DNA of 64,000 nucleotides. Source: Tremella fuciformis (Eukaryota > Basidiomycota > Tremellomycetes > Tremellales > Tremellaceae). Shown here one piece after another: positions 10,443 to 21,363 of this stretch; the first letter of the stretch is position 1; the number at the start of each line of letters is the position of its first letter. The notes beneath the pieces were generated by a model. That model was not told the DNA's origin and searched no databases. It saw only the letters and a program-made list of their open reading frames with translations. The stretch lies in contig CP136490.1 in NCBI GenBank assembly GCA_032768795.1, positions 4,588,001-4,652,000 of the forward strand, read 5' to 3'. The position numbers and the translations under genes are program-made.

Positions 10443-10757
10443 CCGCGCGAGGGATCGGGCGGAGAAAGGAAGTGAAGAGATTGGGCTAGACGTTTCCAGG
10501 ACTGTTTTTCGTTGTATCGTATGTTACCGCTGCTTTCAGATTCCGAGCCTCGTCTGGCTGATCATCTGACGTGCATCATCGCATCGCTGACACAGCTGAC
10601 CTCCTTTGTCGAACGCCTTCCGTTGGTTTTGACTGATCCGTTGTTCTCGGGAGGACCGCGTCCAGCGCGACACAGTACAAATGGCTCCCAGCGCGCTCCC
10701 AAGCTTCAAGCTCCAACCACTTGCATCTCGACCCACTTTTTGACGACCACCAGCGCC
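10443..10757. other. Intergenic region VTI1-PA28 with a short upstream ORF
   Basis: This 315-bp gap holds the VTI1 3' end and the PA28 leader. An upstream ATG at 10681 opens a 20-codon ORF that stops at 10743, 14 bp before the PA28 start. If the transcript starts upstream of 10681 this uORF could lower PA28 translation. I see no other gene. Confidence 0.5.
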
Positions 10758-11919
10758 ATGCCTAGCTTTGCCAACCCCAACGGCGACTCGATGCCCAACA
10801 TGGCGGACGTTTTCAAGACGCATCCCTCCCCAGAGGTGCTCACCGTGTGTCCCATAGCGTTATCCGTCCGTCATTCCATCGTCTGACTTACAGGACCTGC
10901 TCGCCAGGTCGCGCGCCCGAGCAAGGGACATCCTCCAGGTCGACATGCCCGGCAAGATCACCCACCTGACCAAGCTCCTCGAGGGGGAGAACGACCCCTC
11001 CTCCTGCCTGTGGGTCGGCCATCTCGACACGGACGCCTACAAGCCCAAGCTGTACCAGCCCAACGCGCCCGAGCTCCAGCAGCTGAACGTCGGGCCGCTC
11101 GTCCGGCCCGCCGATGTCCTGCACGGTATGGGCGGCGTCGTCGGCGTCGACGATGCCGCCTCGGACGCTAGTGGGTGTGGCGGCTGCTGCGCCAGCGGGC
11201 CCAATGGGTGCAAGCCCAATGAGGTCGCGGGTGAAGTTGGGGTCGCCGTCAAGGGCCTGCGCAACGGCATGCACTGGTACGAGGTTCTCGTCGGAAACGA
11301 TATCCAGCGCGAGCTGTGCCAGCTGGTCATCCGGTGAGTCACCCCTTGTGCCCCGAGTCTCCACGCGGCAGGCTGACGCCGGCGCGCAGAGAGCAGGAAG
11401 ACCTCAACTTGATGGCGCAGGACCTGAAAGTGTGGCTGGACCTCGAGATCCCCATCATTGAAGACGGCAACTCGTTTGGTCGGTCCTGCTTCGCAGCCGG
11501 GCGAGTGCTGCAGAGCTGATCTCCAGGCGCCGATGTTCAGGCCTCACTCATACGCGATCTCGAAGCGACGTACAAGAAGACCAACGCGATGCAGAACGGG
11601 TGTCGTGCGCACTTTAACGACCGCGTTCGCATCGCACAGGAATGGGCCAAGTTCCCAAACATGCTGGTGAGTGTCGCAGAATGAGTGGATCTGCGCGAAA
11701 CGCAGAGAACGAATGGGCGGTCTGAATTGGGAGTGGAGCTGATCCCAGGACTACCCCGCCTCGCTCGCCGCCAACGACCGATTCGACCACTGTCTCATGC
11801 GTACCTACATCCGGTCCTTGCTTTTCACCTACGGCGGGCTCTTGACCAAGTTTGAGAAGAACTGGGCCAAGGTCATCAGCCCCAAGGGCAACGCCGGTGG
11901 CAACGGCGGCATGTACTGA
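10758..11919 (+). CDS. PA28/REG-type 11S proteasome activator
   Basis: Homologue of the PA28 (REG gamma-like) ring that caps the 20S proteasome and opens its gate independently of ATP. About 290 residues after removal of four introns; the first donor (10834 or 10846) is ambiguous but keeps frame. The C-terminal helical bundle is clear: DLKVWLDLEIPIIEDGNSFG corresponds to the activation-loop region of the family, followed by DVQASLIRDLE and a final helix ending in GMY. The usual variable insert is replaced by a cysteine-rich stretch (SGCGGCCASGPNGC; about 11173-11213) followed by the paralogue-like segment. The ATG at 10758 is chosen because it opens the exon that splices to DLLARSRARARDI. S. 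cerevisiae lacks this gene. Confidence 0.85.
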
Positions 11920-12277
11920 GCGTCTCGCCCATCGCCTCGCCCGATAGCTGCCAGTGACTGTATGTCTTGACGCCACTAGGCCATGTGTCATGCTTCACCA
12001 TGTATGCATATACGTACTCCTGCCAATGTCCTTGTTGCCCGCTGCACCCCGTGTCTGTCACTGCTGTTCTCACGACCGCCGACGACAATGAGGGACTGCA
12101 GTCGGGGTAGCAGACTGGCTTGATACGATAAGATCCTGAGTTTTGTCCGCCAAGTCTGCATGGCTCGAGCTCGTTGCAGACTGCTTGGTTGAGGTCGCGG
12201 CCACCTTAGTGGATGATGCGGGTCCAGCAGATGAGCTGGTCACCGTTGATACCCTGGATGTCGTTGTATCGCCTTGC
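11920..12277. other. Convergent intergenic region
   Basis: A 358-bp gap between the stops of the PA28 gene (+) and the GH43 gene (-). It should hold both 3' UTRs. A Ser/Thr-rich minus-strand reading continues beyond the GH43 stop codon, but nothing ties it to a gene. Confidence 0.5.
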
Positions 12278-13836
12278 TCACCCGAAGGCCCCGGGAAAGT
12301 CGAGTTGAAGCTGATACGTGAGCGCCACGCCCGGCTCCCTGCTTGCAATGGACGTACGCTGCCGGCTGACCAAATTGCGGGCCTTGAGTGTCCACTTCGG
12401 ACATATCGACCTTTTTCACGAACGTCGCACGGGTCTGATCGCTGATCATCAGTAGGGCGACGGATTGTTCCTCATACAAAGACAGACCAGGCCCCACTGG
12501 GATTACGGACAGCATGATAGGCATTCCAGATCTCCGTCCCATCAGGACTTTTGAAGATGCTGTGACGGTCAGCGCACGGTCGACTATAGCATCACCCAAT
12601 TACCCGTTGTGTCCTGTTCCGTATTCCCCGTTGCCTGAGGACAAGACGGGGCCAGCTGTGTGCTTCTTCCAGTTGGACACATCGAGGGGATCGCCCCCAA
12701 GGAAAGTCAGCAGGCCGAGCGAGTCTGCCTGTGAGCGTCAGATAACGATAAAAGCGGATGACAAGACAATTTGGACTGCCACAAAAGCAGGCAGAGTAGG
12801 TCAAAAAGATGTCGTCTTTCCAATACAGCGGCTGCGGGCCCCTGTTATTTCAGCACAGTTCTCCTGGACCTCGCAGGAATATTGGAGACTTGCTCGTTGA
12901 TCCCCGATAGTTCCCAGGGCTGGTCTGGCTGGCTCAGAATACCGATTACGCTCGTGTCCAGCTTGGTAGGGCTCGACATCCGGGCTATGCAGATTGACTG
13001 AACGACCTGGTCTTTCGAAGCCAAGTTCCGCCGGCATGACCAAACGAAGTAGTTGTTGTTGTTGACGATGAGCACAGTGCCATCGACACTTGTCGTCAAC
13101 GCCACGATCTTATGACCCTGTGCACAGTGACATACCCATAACCATCGTACAGCTGGACGGGATCGGAATACGTATCCAACGGCGTCGCGCCGCCCTTGAC
13201 TACGTACGGACGGGCGTCATGCGCGTAGTAGATGTACCACGACCCCCCGAGATTGTGGAGCTCTTCATGTCAGCTATGTGGCCAACCGAAGTTTTGAGCT
13301 GACCGGGAGCCCAGACGGTAGGATGATCGATCATTGTCTGGTTCTGGTAAACGGTCCTATCGATCAGCGATGAGCGCGTCATGTATGGATCCTTCGCTCA
13401 CTCTCTTTTCGGGTCTACTCGTAATCCCCTTGTACGTCAACAGCTGTCAGTACAGTGTTTAGTGAGACGGCTGACTCAATTGTCGTGGCGGTGGAGACTT
13501 GCAGCTGATTGGCCATCGTGGTCATGAAGTAGTAAGCACTTCATGTCAGTCATCATTCAACCATAATTCGAGATGTTACGAGGTGGGATGGTCCCATACT
13601 TCATCTCAGCTCTGTCTCTCGAATAAACCCAGCTGCTCACCTATGAACGGGTCTGCACCTGCCGAAGCCCTGCGTAGTCAGTCCAAGTACTCCTTTCATC
13701 AGCTGCCTTGGCGCCTCACTTGATCGGCTTCCTGTCAGCCGAAGATGCTCATAGGGCTGTGACTCACATTGGTAAACTCGACAGCACGAGTGCCACCGAC
13801 CAGACCGAGAGCAGCGAGAGCAATGGCTTTGCGCAT
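12278..13836 (-). CDS. Secreted glycoside hydrolase family 43 enzyme (arabinanase/arabinofuranosidase-like)
   Basis: The protein begins with a signal peptide (MRKAIALAALGLVGGTRA). Spliced family motifs are NPIKASAGADPFI with the catalytic-base Asp, AYYFMTTMANQLQVS, VWAPELHNLGGSWYIYYAHD, YGVDGTVL with the pKa-modulating Asp, INEGPQPLYW with the catalytic-acid Glu, FLTYSACFCGSP, and GTGHNGIFKSPDGTEIWNAYHA. It ends LQLDFPGAFG. These fit the five-bladed GH43 propeller acting on arabinan or xylan side chains outside the cell. About ten introns chop the first third into exons of 8, 29 and 19 nt, and the intron splitting the catalytic Glu codon (12842-12893) uses a GC donor. The exact substrate cannot be set from sequence. 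Confidence 0.87.
13580..13727 (-). other. Micro-exon cluster in the GH43 gene
   Basis: Three consecutive exons are required to keep the GH43 reading frame: 13720-13727 (8 nt, coding PIK with its neighbours), 13641-13669 (29 nt, the ADPFI catalytic segment) and 13580-13598 (19 nt, WDHPT). Each is flanked by GT-AG introns, with AAG used as acceptor before the 8-nt and 19-nt exons. The spliced result, NPIKASAGADPFIVWDHPTS, matches the family pattern, which supports the assignment. Confidence 0.75.
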
Positions 13837-14795
13837 GCTGAGTGGAGGGAAGAAAAGGAGATGTCAGATGTCGGAGTCCAGCTGAGATGGCGTGAGTACT
13901 TTGTCATTGTCATGAGCCGGCCAGGAGCACAGCCCATCATGGTGGGAAGGAGTGAGTCATCGCCTATGATCCTTTGACACACTCGTTGCTCCTGGCTCTC
14001 ACAGCGCCTCAAAGGCATATCTTGCATGCTTGGCGTCCCACGCTCGTTAGCCGCCGGTTTGCCGGTGCTGAGGCGCACAGCATGATGTCCCAGATCTCGG
14101 GTAGTAGCTCCGTCAGTGAGCGGCCATCGTGTCGAAGTCGGGAGGAGACACTGGTCTGTAGTCGCAGCGATGACATGTGACCTCAGGGGTCATCTCCGAA
14201 ACGAGCTGAAATTGCCCGAAAGGGCAATGAACCACCTTGCGCCGCGACGCGTCTTGGTTTTTTTTCGGATTGCCCAGTCGCGTCGATTAACCTCTTTATG
14301 TGACAAGGTGCACAATGTGAGGCGTATGTACGCGACTAACCCCTATGTCAATGTCCGCGAGGACCCCATGACGTCCCTTGCAGGTTGTTGTGAGATGCGC
14401 CTCGTCTCGCAACACATCAGGGCCACGGACAAGCTCACCTGCAGGTCAGGCAACCGGCACGAGTGTATAGCGTATCTCTGAGAGCGTGCTCGTCAAAGGT
14501 TTCCGGCAGGGCGTGCGTGCTTGGCCGTCACTCGCCGCACCGCTCTCGCTGCTCACTGCTCACTGTCACGCTTCTCGTTTCTGTCACTCTTTCGTTCACT
14601 TTCGTTTGGGACATTCGTTTTTTTCTCTCTGTTCGGTCCGGCGGTCGCTAGACGACTCGACGAGACGACATTTCACGATAAAGCGCTCAGAGAGCGCCAG
14701 CGTCGGCTGTTGAACAGCCGCCAGCGTCTGCACATCGACAGCGCGAGCGTGCGACTCTGCAAAACTGGATTAGAAACAGCGCAGTCGCTGGAGCG
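13837..14795. promoter_or_regulatory. Divergent promoter region, GH43 and Axl2-like genes
   Basis: A 959-bp region upstream of both genes, with no convincing ORF. It contains one ACGCGT (MluI cell-cycle box sequence) at 14247-14252 and a pyrimidine-rich, CTCTCT/TTTCGTT-containing stretch near 14560-14640 close to the Axl2-like start. Both observations are weak evidence of regulation. Confidence 0.4.
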
Positions 14796-17742
14796 ATGTC
14801 GCCCACAGCACTGTTCGCCCTAGCGGCGACAGCTGCCTCGGCCTGGGCGGCACCGCAACTCGTCTACCCGTTGATGAGCCAAGAGCCACCCGTCGCGCGG
14901 GTCGGCAAAGAATTCATATTCGACCTCTTCCCTGGCACATTCTCCACGACTTCCAATATCACCTACAGCACGAGCTCCCTGCCCTCTTGGTTGAGCTTCA
15001 ACGAAGGCGTCCAGACGTTCTACGGAACACCGACAGCGGCGGATGAGGGAGAGCAGAGTGTGACTCTCACCGCCACCGACTCGTCGGGCGCTCAGTCGGA
15101 CACTTGGACGCTCATCACCACCAACTACTCCTCCCCCAGCGTGCATTACGGCTTCACCACCCAGCTGGCCGATACAAAGCTGGCCAAAATCGCGTCCGCG
15201 ACGACCCTGTCCAATGCCACCGGTGTCGCCATCCCACCGTACTGGTCGTTCTCCCTAGGCTTCCAGTACGACACTTTCCGCACCTCGAGGGACGATAACA
15301 ACAACGGACGACTCTTCTTTGAAGCACGACAGAGGGGCAACACGTCTCTCCCGAGCTGGCTCACCTTTGACAACACCTCGATGACATTCACGGGTGTCGC
15401 TCCGGCAGAAGGAACTTTCAATATCGTGGCAACGGGGACTGATTTCTGGGGATATACAGCTGCTCAGAGCAGCTTTATCATTGAGATTGGGACGGGAGAG
15501 GGGATAGAGCTGGTCAAGGGATACAACTTCACCGACATTGAGACAATGTCGAGAGCTGCCGTCAGCTACAAAGTGGATCTTACGGGATTGCTGGTCGGTG
15601 GCGAGCCCGCGGAAGATGTGGTTCTGACAATCGACAATACCAACTTCCCTTGGTTGTCGGTTGACAGGTGAGCTAGCGTCGCGATGTCATCGCCAAGATA
15701 CTGACGGCAGCTCGTCGAGGACAATCAGCGGCACCACACCCGACACATACATCAATGGCACCGTTTCACCACTCTCTCTTCCCCTCACAATCGCCTCGAC
15801 CAACACTTCAAGCACGCTCGAGCTTACAACCTACATCTCCATCGACATCAGCCCGTACTTCTTCAACACCTTCTCCCTTCCGACAGCAACTGTCACTCCA
15901 GGGAAGAGCTTCAGCTTTGATGTTGCCCCATATATTGCCAACAAGACAGCTACAGTCTCCGCGACCATCCCGTCCGGGTCTACCTGGTTGTCTTACGCCG
16001 GCACGACGCTCAGTGGCGATGTGCCCAGCTCCTTCAAGGAGTCGACCGATGTCACTTTCTCCGCTGTTGCAGGCGGACAGACAGCCACAGCCACTTTGTT
16101 GCTAGCCACGGAGGGTGCCACCACCACCGGAGCAGGGTCGACCGGATCAAGCAGTGCAAGTGCTGCTTCCGCCTCGCATCACGGTCTTTCGAAAGCTGCC
16201 AAGATTGCACTAGGCGTTGTCTTTGGGCTGCTGGGATTGATCTTGCTCCTGTTGCTGCTATTTTGCTGCGTGCGCAGACGAAGGGCTCGTCACGATGAGG
16301 ACAAGGACGTGGACGACAAGGACGATGCTAGCTTCGTAGCCGCCTCGCCGCGCTCGCCCGTCGACCCATTCCGACGCAGTGCGGGGCTCGAGCCGCCACG
16401 GAATCTGCTCGGTGAGATCTCGAAGATTTCGATGTTCAACATGGGCAATACCAACGAGCCGAGGTCGCCAGAAAGGCCGTCACGTATGGAGGGATTGAAA
16501 GGAATCTTCGGGTGGAACGGCCAGGAGAGGGAAGAAGAGAAGAAGCCCGTCGAGGAAGAAGAGAATGACAGCTCTTTCCGCGGATCGGGCGATGTTATTG
16601 GGGTGAATGACCCGGTCGAAAGACCGTCGCAGGACGCGTCGTCGTTCACACAATCATTCACCTCTGGCTCGCGAGCCAGCTGGGAGAGCCGAGAATCTTT
16701 CCAATGGTCAATGGAGGACGACACAAATCGCCTGTCTGCTGCACCGAGCATCCCGCGCCCACGACCCGATTTCACGCCGAGATATCCTCGAAACAACTCG
16801 CCGAGCAAGCTTGCGCAACTCACCTCACAGCACACGTTGGGTTCGCCGGAGTTCTCGGAATTCCATTCGAGCGAAGAAGACGGCTCACACTTTCAGTCTG
16901 GATCGTTTTCCAGTATGCACGGACCAGCCACCAGCCGATTCGGCGAATCTGGATTCCACTCGATCGACGAGGAGGATGAGACTTCCGGTGAGGATGCGGT
17001 TGTCGCCATGGCCGAACGACAATCGTTTGAAACACGTCAACCCCAGACCACTTCCACGCCCCGACTACGGCCCAGTGCAGAGAAGATAGCCTCGCCCGAA
17101 GGTGGTCGTCAATACGGCTCGAGAAGATCCTTCGCCGCCGAAGGAGCCTTTGACGATGCGGAGGAAGCACGCCGATCAACGTACACCGCATACAGCGACG
17201 CTTCCGCTCTGGGATATCCAGCTTCGGAAATCATCTTCGGTTCGCCCAATACTGACGCACGGTCTTCCGTTCAGCCAGGAAACAGGACATCCACCATACG
17301 CGCCATCCCAGCACACGAGACTCCCCTATCACCGCCCTTGCCCCAGGTAGGATCGTTCGTCCGACATCGCCGGAACCACTCCCAGCCCTCGAGACCGGTC
17401 TCGACAGACGGCCGGATACTGGCCTGTGCCAATGAGACGTTCTCGATTCACCCGCCAATCCACCCACCACCTACCGTCTCTCTCTCTGCCGCCACCTGGT
17501 CTTCTAACCCGCCATCCACCTACCGTGCCGAGGTAGAAGGCGGCGGGGCCTTGCCGAGCTGGCTGCACTTCGACGCACGGGAGCTCGAGCTCTGGGGTGT
17601 ACCTCCATTGAAAAACTCAGGAGAGGTCACCGTGATCAGAATCTTGGAGAAGATGCCGAGAGATAAGCGAAGGTCAGACCCCATGGCTTTCGGGTACCAA
17701 CCGCAGCAAGAGCGGGAGGTGGGCAAGATCGTGATTGAGTGA
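14796..17742 (+). CDS. AXL2: Axl2-like type I membrane protein with cadherin-like ectodomain
   Basis: Related to the fungal axial bud-site selection protein Axl2 (Bud10), a plasma-membrane landmark. A signal peptide (MSPTALFALAATAASAWA) is followed by dystroglycan-type cadherin-like repeats recognisable by LPSWLSFN...YGTP and LPSWLTFD...FTGVAP. After one intron (about 15668-15711) come further beta-rich repeats, a Ser/Thr/Gly stalk, one transmembrane helix (IALGVVFGLLGLILLLLLLF) and an RRRR stop-transfer signal. The long cytoplasmic tail is rich in Ser, Arg and acidic residues, as expected of a phosphorylated tail. Near the C terminus another LPSWLHFD...LWGVPP block appears. The spliced length is about 970 residues. 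Orthology is by architecture, not by a full alignment. Confidence 0.8.
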
Positions 17743-18175
17743 GTCGGCATATCCTTGTCTTTCCGGGTGTAGCTGAAGGGCCAGGGTCGTCGACAGGATG
17801 AGGAGCCCGCAATTTGCATTGGAGAATTCGCCGCACGCTCTTTAGATGGTGACTACCTGTTGTTTTGGTATATAATGACGCACGACAAACGAAAGCATGC
17901 AACGATGAGAGTCATCTTGAGAGTGACTCACCAGCGATGCCTCGCTGCCACGTGATTGGCGGTGATGGCCGCCTGTGAATTTCGGTTTTCCTGGTCTGTG
18001 GAACGGATTGTGCCGGGTACTGCTTGCTTGCTCTCGTTGCATCTGCTAGCAACATCCAAAACAGCGGTCGAGATGATCAGGACAAGAGTATCGAACCGCG
18101 TCTTGTCGGCCGTACGAGGCTCTGAGGGCGTCGCGAGGGGTGCGCCGCTCCCATCGTACCGGAGTTGTCCAGCTG
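17743..18175. other. Intergenic region before mitochondrial EF-Tu
   Basis: A 433-bp gap holding the Axl2-like 3' UTR and the EF-Tu promoter. There is a TATATAATG-like stretch near 17870. I see no gene. Confidence 0.4.
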
Positions 18176-19754
18176 ATGACCATAGCACCTTTGCGTCCTC
18201 TTGCCGGCCCTTCGACCTTGAACGCCCAGCGGTCTTTCTCGTCCAAAACCCTTCCTGGTGCCTTCAGGACCCCTCGGTCGGCACTTTCACCTCGCTCGCT
18301 GCTCTTCGCGCGAGGCTATGCAGCCGAGGCGGGCGGCAAATTCAGCAGAAGCAAGCCGCACTTCAAGTGAGCCCCTTTGCGCATCATTCGAAGTCACGCT
18401 GACATCTGTAGCATCGGCACCATCGGCGTAAGCGACAAGCGAGGGTGTTTAAGGGAGCGGAGCTGATCAGTAGCATGTCGACCACGGCAAAACCACCTTA
18501 ACGGCTGCCATCACCAAGCTCATGTCAGAGCAGGGCGGTGGCAAGTTCATGGACTACTCGCAGATCGACAAGGCGCCCGAAGAGAAGGCCCGCGGTATCA
18601 CCATCTCCACTGCCCACGTCGAGTACGAGACCCCCAACCGCCACTATGCACACATCGACTGTCCCGGTCACGCGGATTACATCAAGAACATGATCACGGG
18701 TGCCGCGCAGCTCGACGGGGCCATCATCGTTGTCTCTGCGACCGACGGTCAAATGCCGCAGACCCGCGAGCACCTGCTCCTTGCCCGTCAGGTCGGCATC
18801 AAGAAGCTCGTGGTGTTCATCAACAAGGTCGACCAGGTCGACGACCCCGAGATGCTCGAGCTGGTCGAGATGGAGATGCGCGAGCTGTTGGGCCAGTACG
18901 GGTTCGATGGAGAGCAGACCCCGATCGTCATGGGCACTGCGCTGGCTGCGCTTGAAGGCCGAGATCCTGAACGAGGTGCCAAGAAGATCCAGGAGCTCAT
19001 GCAGGCCGCCGATGAGTGGCTGGATGTGCCTTCGCGTGCGTTGCCATCCGGCCTCTGCAGCGTGTGTAGCTGATTCGCAGGTGACCTCGACAAACCATTC
19101 TTGATGTATGTCGAGGACGTCTTCTCCATCTCAGGTCGTGGTACCGTCGCCACCGGCAAGGTCGAGCGTGGTACCATCACCAAGGGTGCCGAAATTGAGA
19201 TCGTCGGTATGGGTGCGCCCATCAAGACCACCCTGACTGGTATCGGTCAGTCTCACTCGGTTTGGCACGCGACACGGACTGACTCATTAGAGATGTTCCA
19301 CAAGGAGCTCGAGCGTGGCGAGGCCGGAGACAACATGGGCGCTCTCCTTCGTGGTGTCAAGCGCGAGCAGGTCCGCCGAGGACAGGTGCTCGTCGCCCCG
19401 GGATCCATCAAGAGCGTCAAGAAGTTCAAGGCCCAGATCTACGTCAGCTTGTGCATCCTCCTCAGTCTCAGAGCTGACAAGTAGGTTTTGACCAAAGATG
19501 AAGGCGGCCGATACACCCCCTTCATGTCCAACTACCGCCCGCAACTCTTCATCCGCACCACCGACGTGACCGTCGCCCTCACCTTCCCTGAGGGCACTGA
19601 GAACCCTCACGAGCGCCTCGTCATGCCCGGCGACAACGTCGAGATGATCGGCGAGCTCGTCCACGACATCGCCATGGAGCCCGGATCGCGCTTCACCCTG
19701 CGTGAGGGCGGCAAGACCATCGGAACGGGTATTGTCTCGGAAGTCTACGTGTAG
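18176..19754 (+). CDS. TUF1: Mitochondrial translation elongation factor Tu
   Basis: Delivers aminoacyl-tRNA to the mitochondrial ribosome. A basic, Ser-rich presequence (about 60 residues, ending [20 protein letters not shown]) precedes the GTPase domain. All GTP motifs are present: GHVDHGKTT (P loop), the DCPGHADY switch II and NKVDQVDD. Domains 2 and 3 follow with [18 protein letters not shown] and VMPGDNVEM. Five introns are visible. Intron 1 and intron 2 enclose a 16-nt exon at 18412-18427 that encodes IGTIG just before the P loop. Full length is about 450 residues. An in-frame GTG lies upstream, but the ATG at 18176 gives a normal presequence. Confidence 0.97.
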
Positions 19755-19873
19755 GTGGTATGTATCTTTGCATGGACTCGGAATACCGCATCTGTCATTC
19801 TTTGCCACATATATGACATGCATCACTCCACTCCACTGCCATGTCGTTCAGCTTTATGCTAGGTAATCAGATG

Positions 19874-21075
19874 CTACAATGCTGATGATAATGATGATAG
19901 GTCCAGCTTTCTCTCGTTCCACTTGGTCGTCTCTGCCTCTAGCCGCGCCGTCCACTTATCCAGTGATTGGCGGAATGCCTGGCATTTCCCTCCACTCCCG
20001 CTGTCCGAGCTGCTCATCTCTACCTCGTCTAGCCGCCTGATCAGCTCCTCGACCATAGCGCTGGACCGCTTAGCCAGTTCCGCCAGGCCAGTGTCGACCT
20101 CTGCCACGTCTTGCTCGGGGTATAAGGCTGACACGGCCGTGTCGAAAGCGGCCAGGAAGTCGGACGAGGTATCTAGTAATGGGCGGAACGATCGTTGAGG
20201 TTGCGAGGAAAGTAAGGGGATGTGTCGCGGTACGGTCGCATGTAGGATGTGATGCAACCCTAGGAGAGGTTTGGCCTGAAGTCAGCGATTGCAGGCAGTT
20301 GACGAATGAGGGTAGGTACAGCTTCCGCTCTCGCTCTTTCTTCAGGAGACACCTTGCTCCCACCGAGACCTTTCTCCAGATCTCCCCATTCCGCATCGTC
20401 GTCACCAAGATTCAGCCCGCCCTCCCCTTCTTCATCCCCGTCTTGAGCGTCCTCGAGGAACTCCTTGAACTCGTCCCAAGCGTCCCGCACCACCTCGCCG
20501 TGCTTCTTCCACACCTTGACCACTGCCCCGACCTCGTCCGTCGACATGCCATCCGTCATGCGATCCGCTGCATCCCAGACCAAGCCAGTGTGCACGAGGT
20601 ACGCTCCCTCCCCTTCGCCCTTCGCTTCTTCCACCTCATCGGGTGACGCAGCGGAGGCAGCCTTCTGCAACGTGACCAGCAGCTTCTCCAGCTCGGTCGA
20701 GAGTCCCAGCACGCCCTCGCGCCATTCTTCAACCAGCGCCGAGCGGTCCCACGGTCCCCCAGCAGCGGCAGCAATCACGCACGCGATGAGCCGCCCGACC
20801 TGGTCAGACAGCTTGTCGAGCTGCACGACAGCCGCATCGGTGGTGATGGGCGGCTTGAATGATAAGGCCAGCGAGGTGGTGGTCTGCTTCAAGGTCGCGC
20901 TGAGTTGCGCAACGATCTCCGGTAGACCGGGTAGGAGAGGAGGTATGACGGAGTCGGAGGTCGAGCTCGAGGGGGCCGATGTTTGCAGTGCTCTGACGGA
21001 TGTGCGTAGCAATGATATGGCCTGTGTGAGGCTCAGAGGGAGTGAAGACTCGGCAGGCGTCTGCTGGGCGGCCAT
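19874..21075 (-). CDS. Cyclin-D1-binding protein 1 (GCIP)-like protein
   Basis: A helical protein of about 385 residues from ATG at 21075 with one intron (donor GTACCT, acceptor CTTCAG; about 20267-20310). The N-terminal half has long amphipathic helices including LDKLSDQVGRLIACVIAA and WREGVLGLSTELEKLL. The centre carries LVWDAADRMTDGMSTDEVGAVVKVW, then an acidic DAQDGDEEGEGG patch. This layout resembles the CCNDBP1/GCIP family, whose human member binds cyclin D1 and Grap2. The identification rests on pattern resemblance. It is convergent with TUF1, 119 bp between stops. Confidence 0.6.
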
Positions 21076-21363
21076 CCTCGCGCTGCTGCCCTCTATTTCT
21101 GGCTTGGCGGTCGGGTAGATAGTTACAAAGCAGGCATGACGACTGAAATTCTAGCCAGGTGATCATATGCTTTACGTAAGTCTTCCCACGTGACGCCCGA
21201 AAGATACGTTGGACGCGACTGGCTTTTCGCTGAACATCGTCATCTTTGTCTCGCACATCGAGTACGACGAGAGTATGAGCGAGGAGATTCGAACAAGATA
21301 GGTGCGTAGCACCCATTCCAGTTGATTGATCATGATTGACCTCCAGTACGGCCAGCAGCGACA

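Noticed and set aside
14247..14252. ACGCGT (MCB) as proof of cell-cycle control of the Axl2-like gene
   Set aside because: A single 6-bp match about 550 bp upstream is expected by chance in GC-rich DNA; kept only as a remark.
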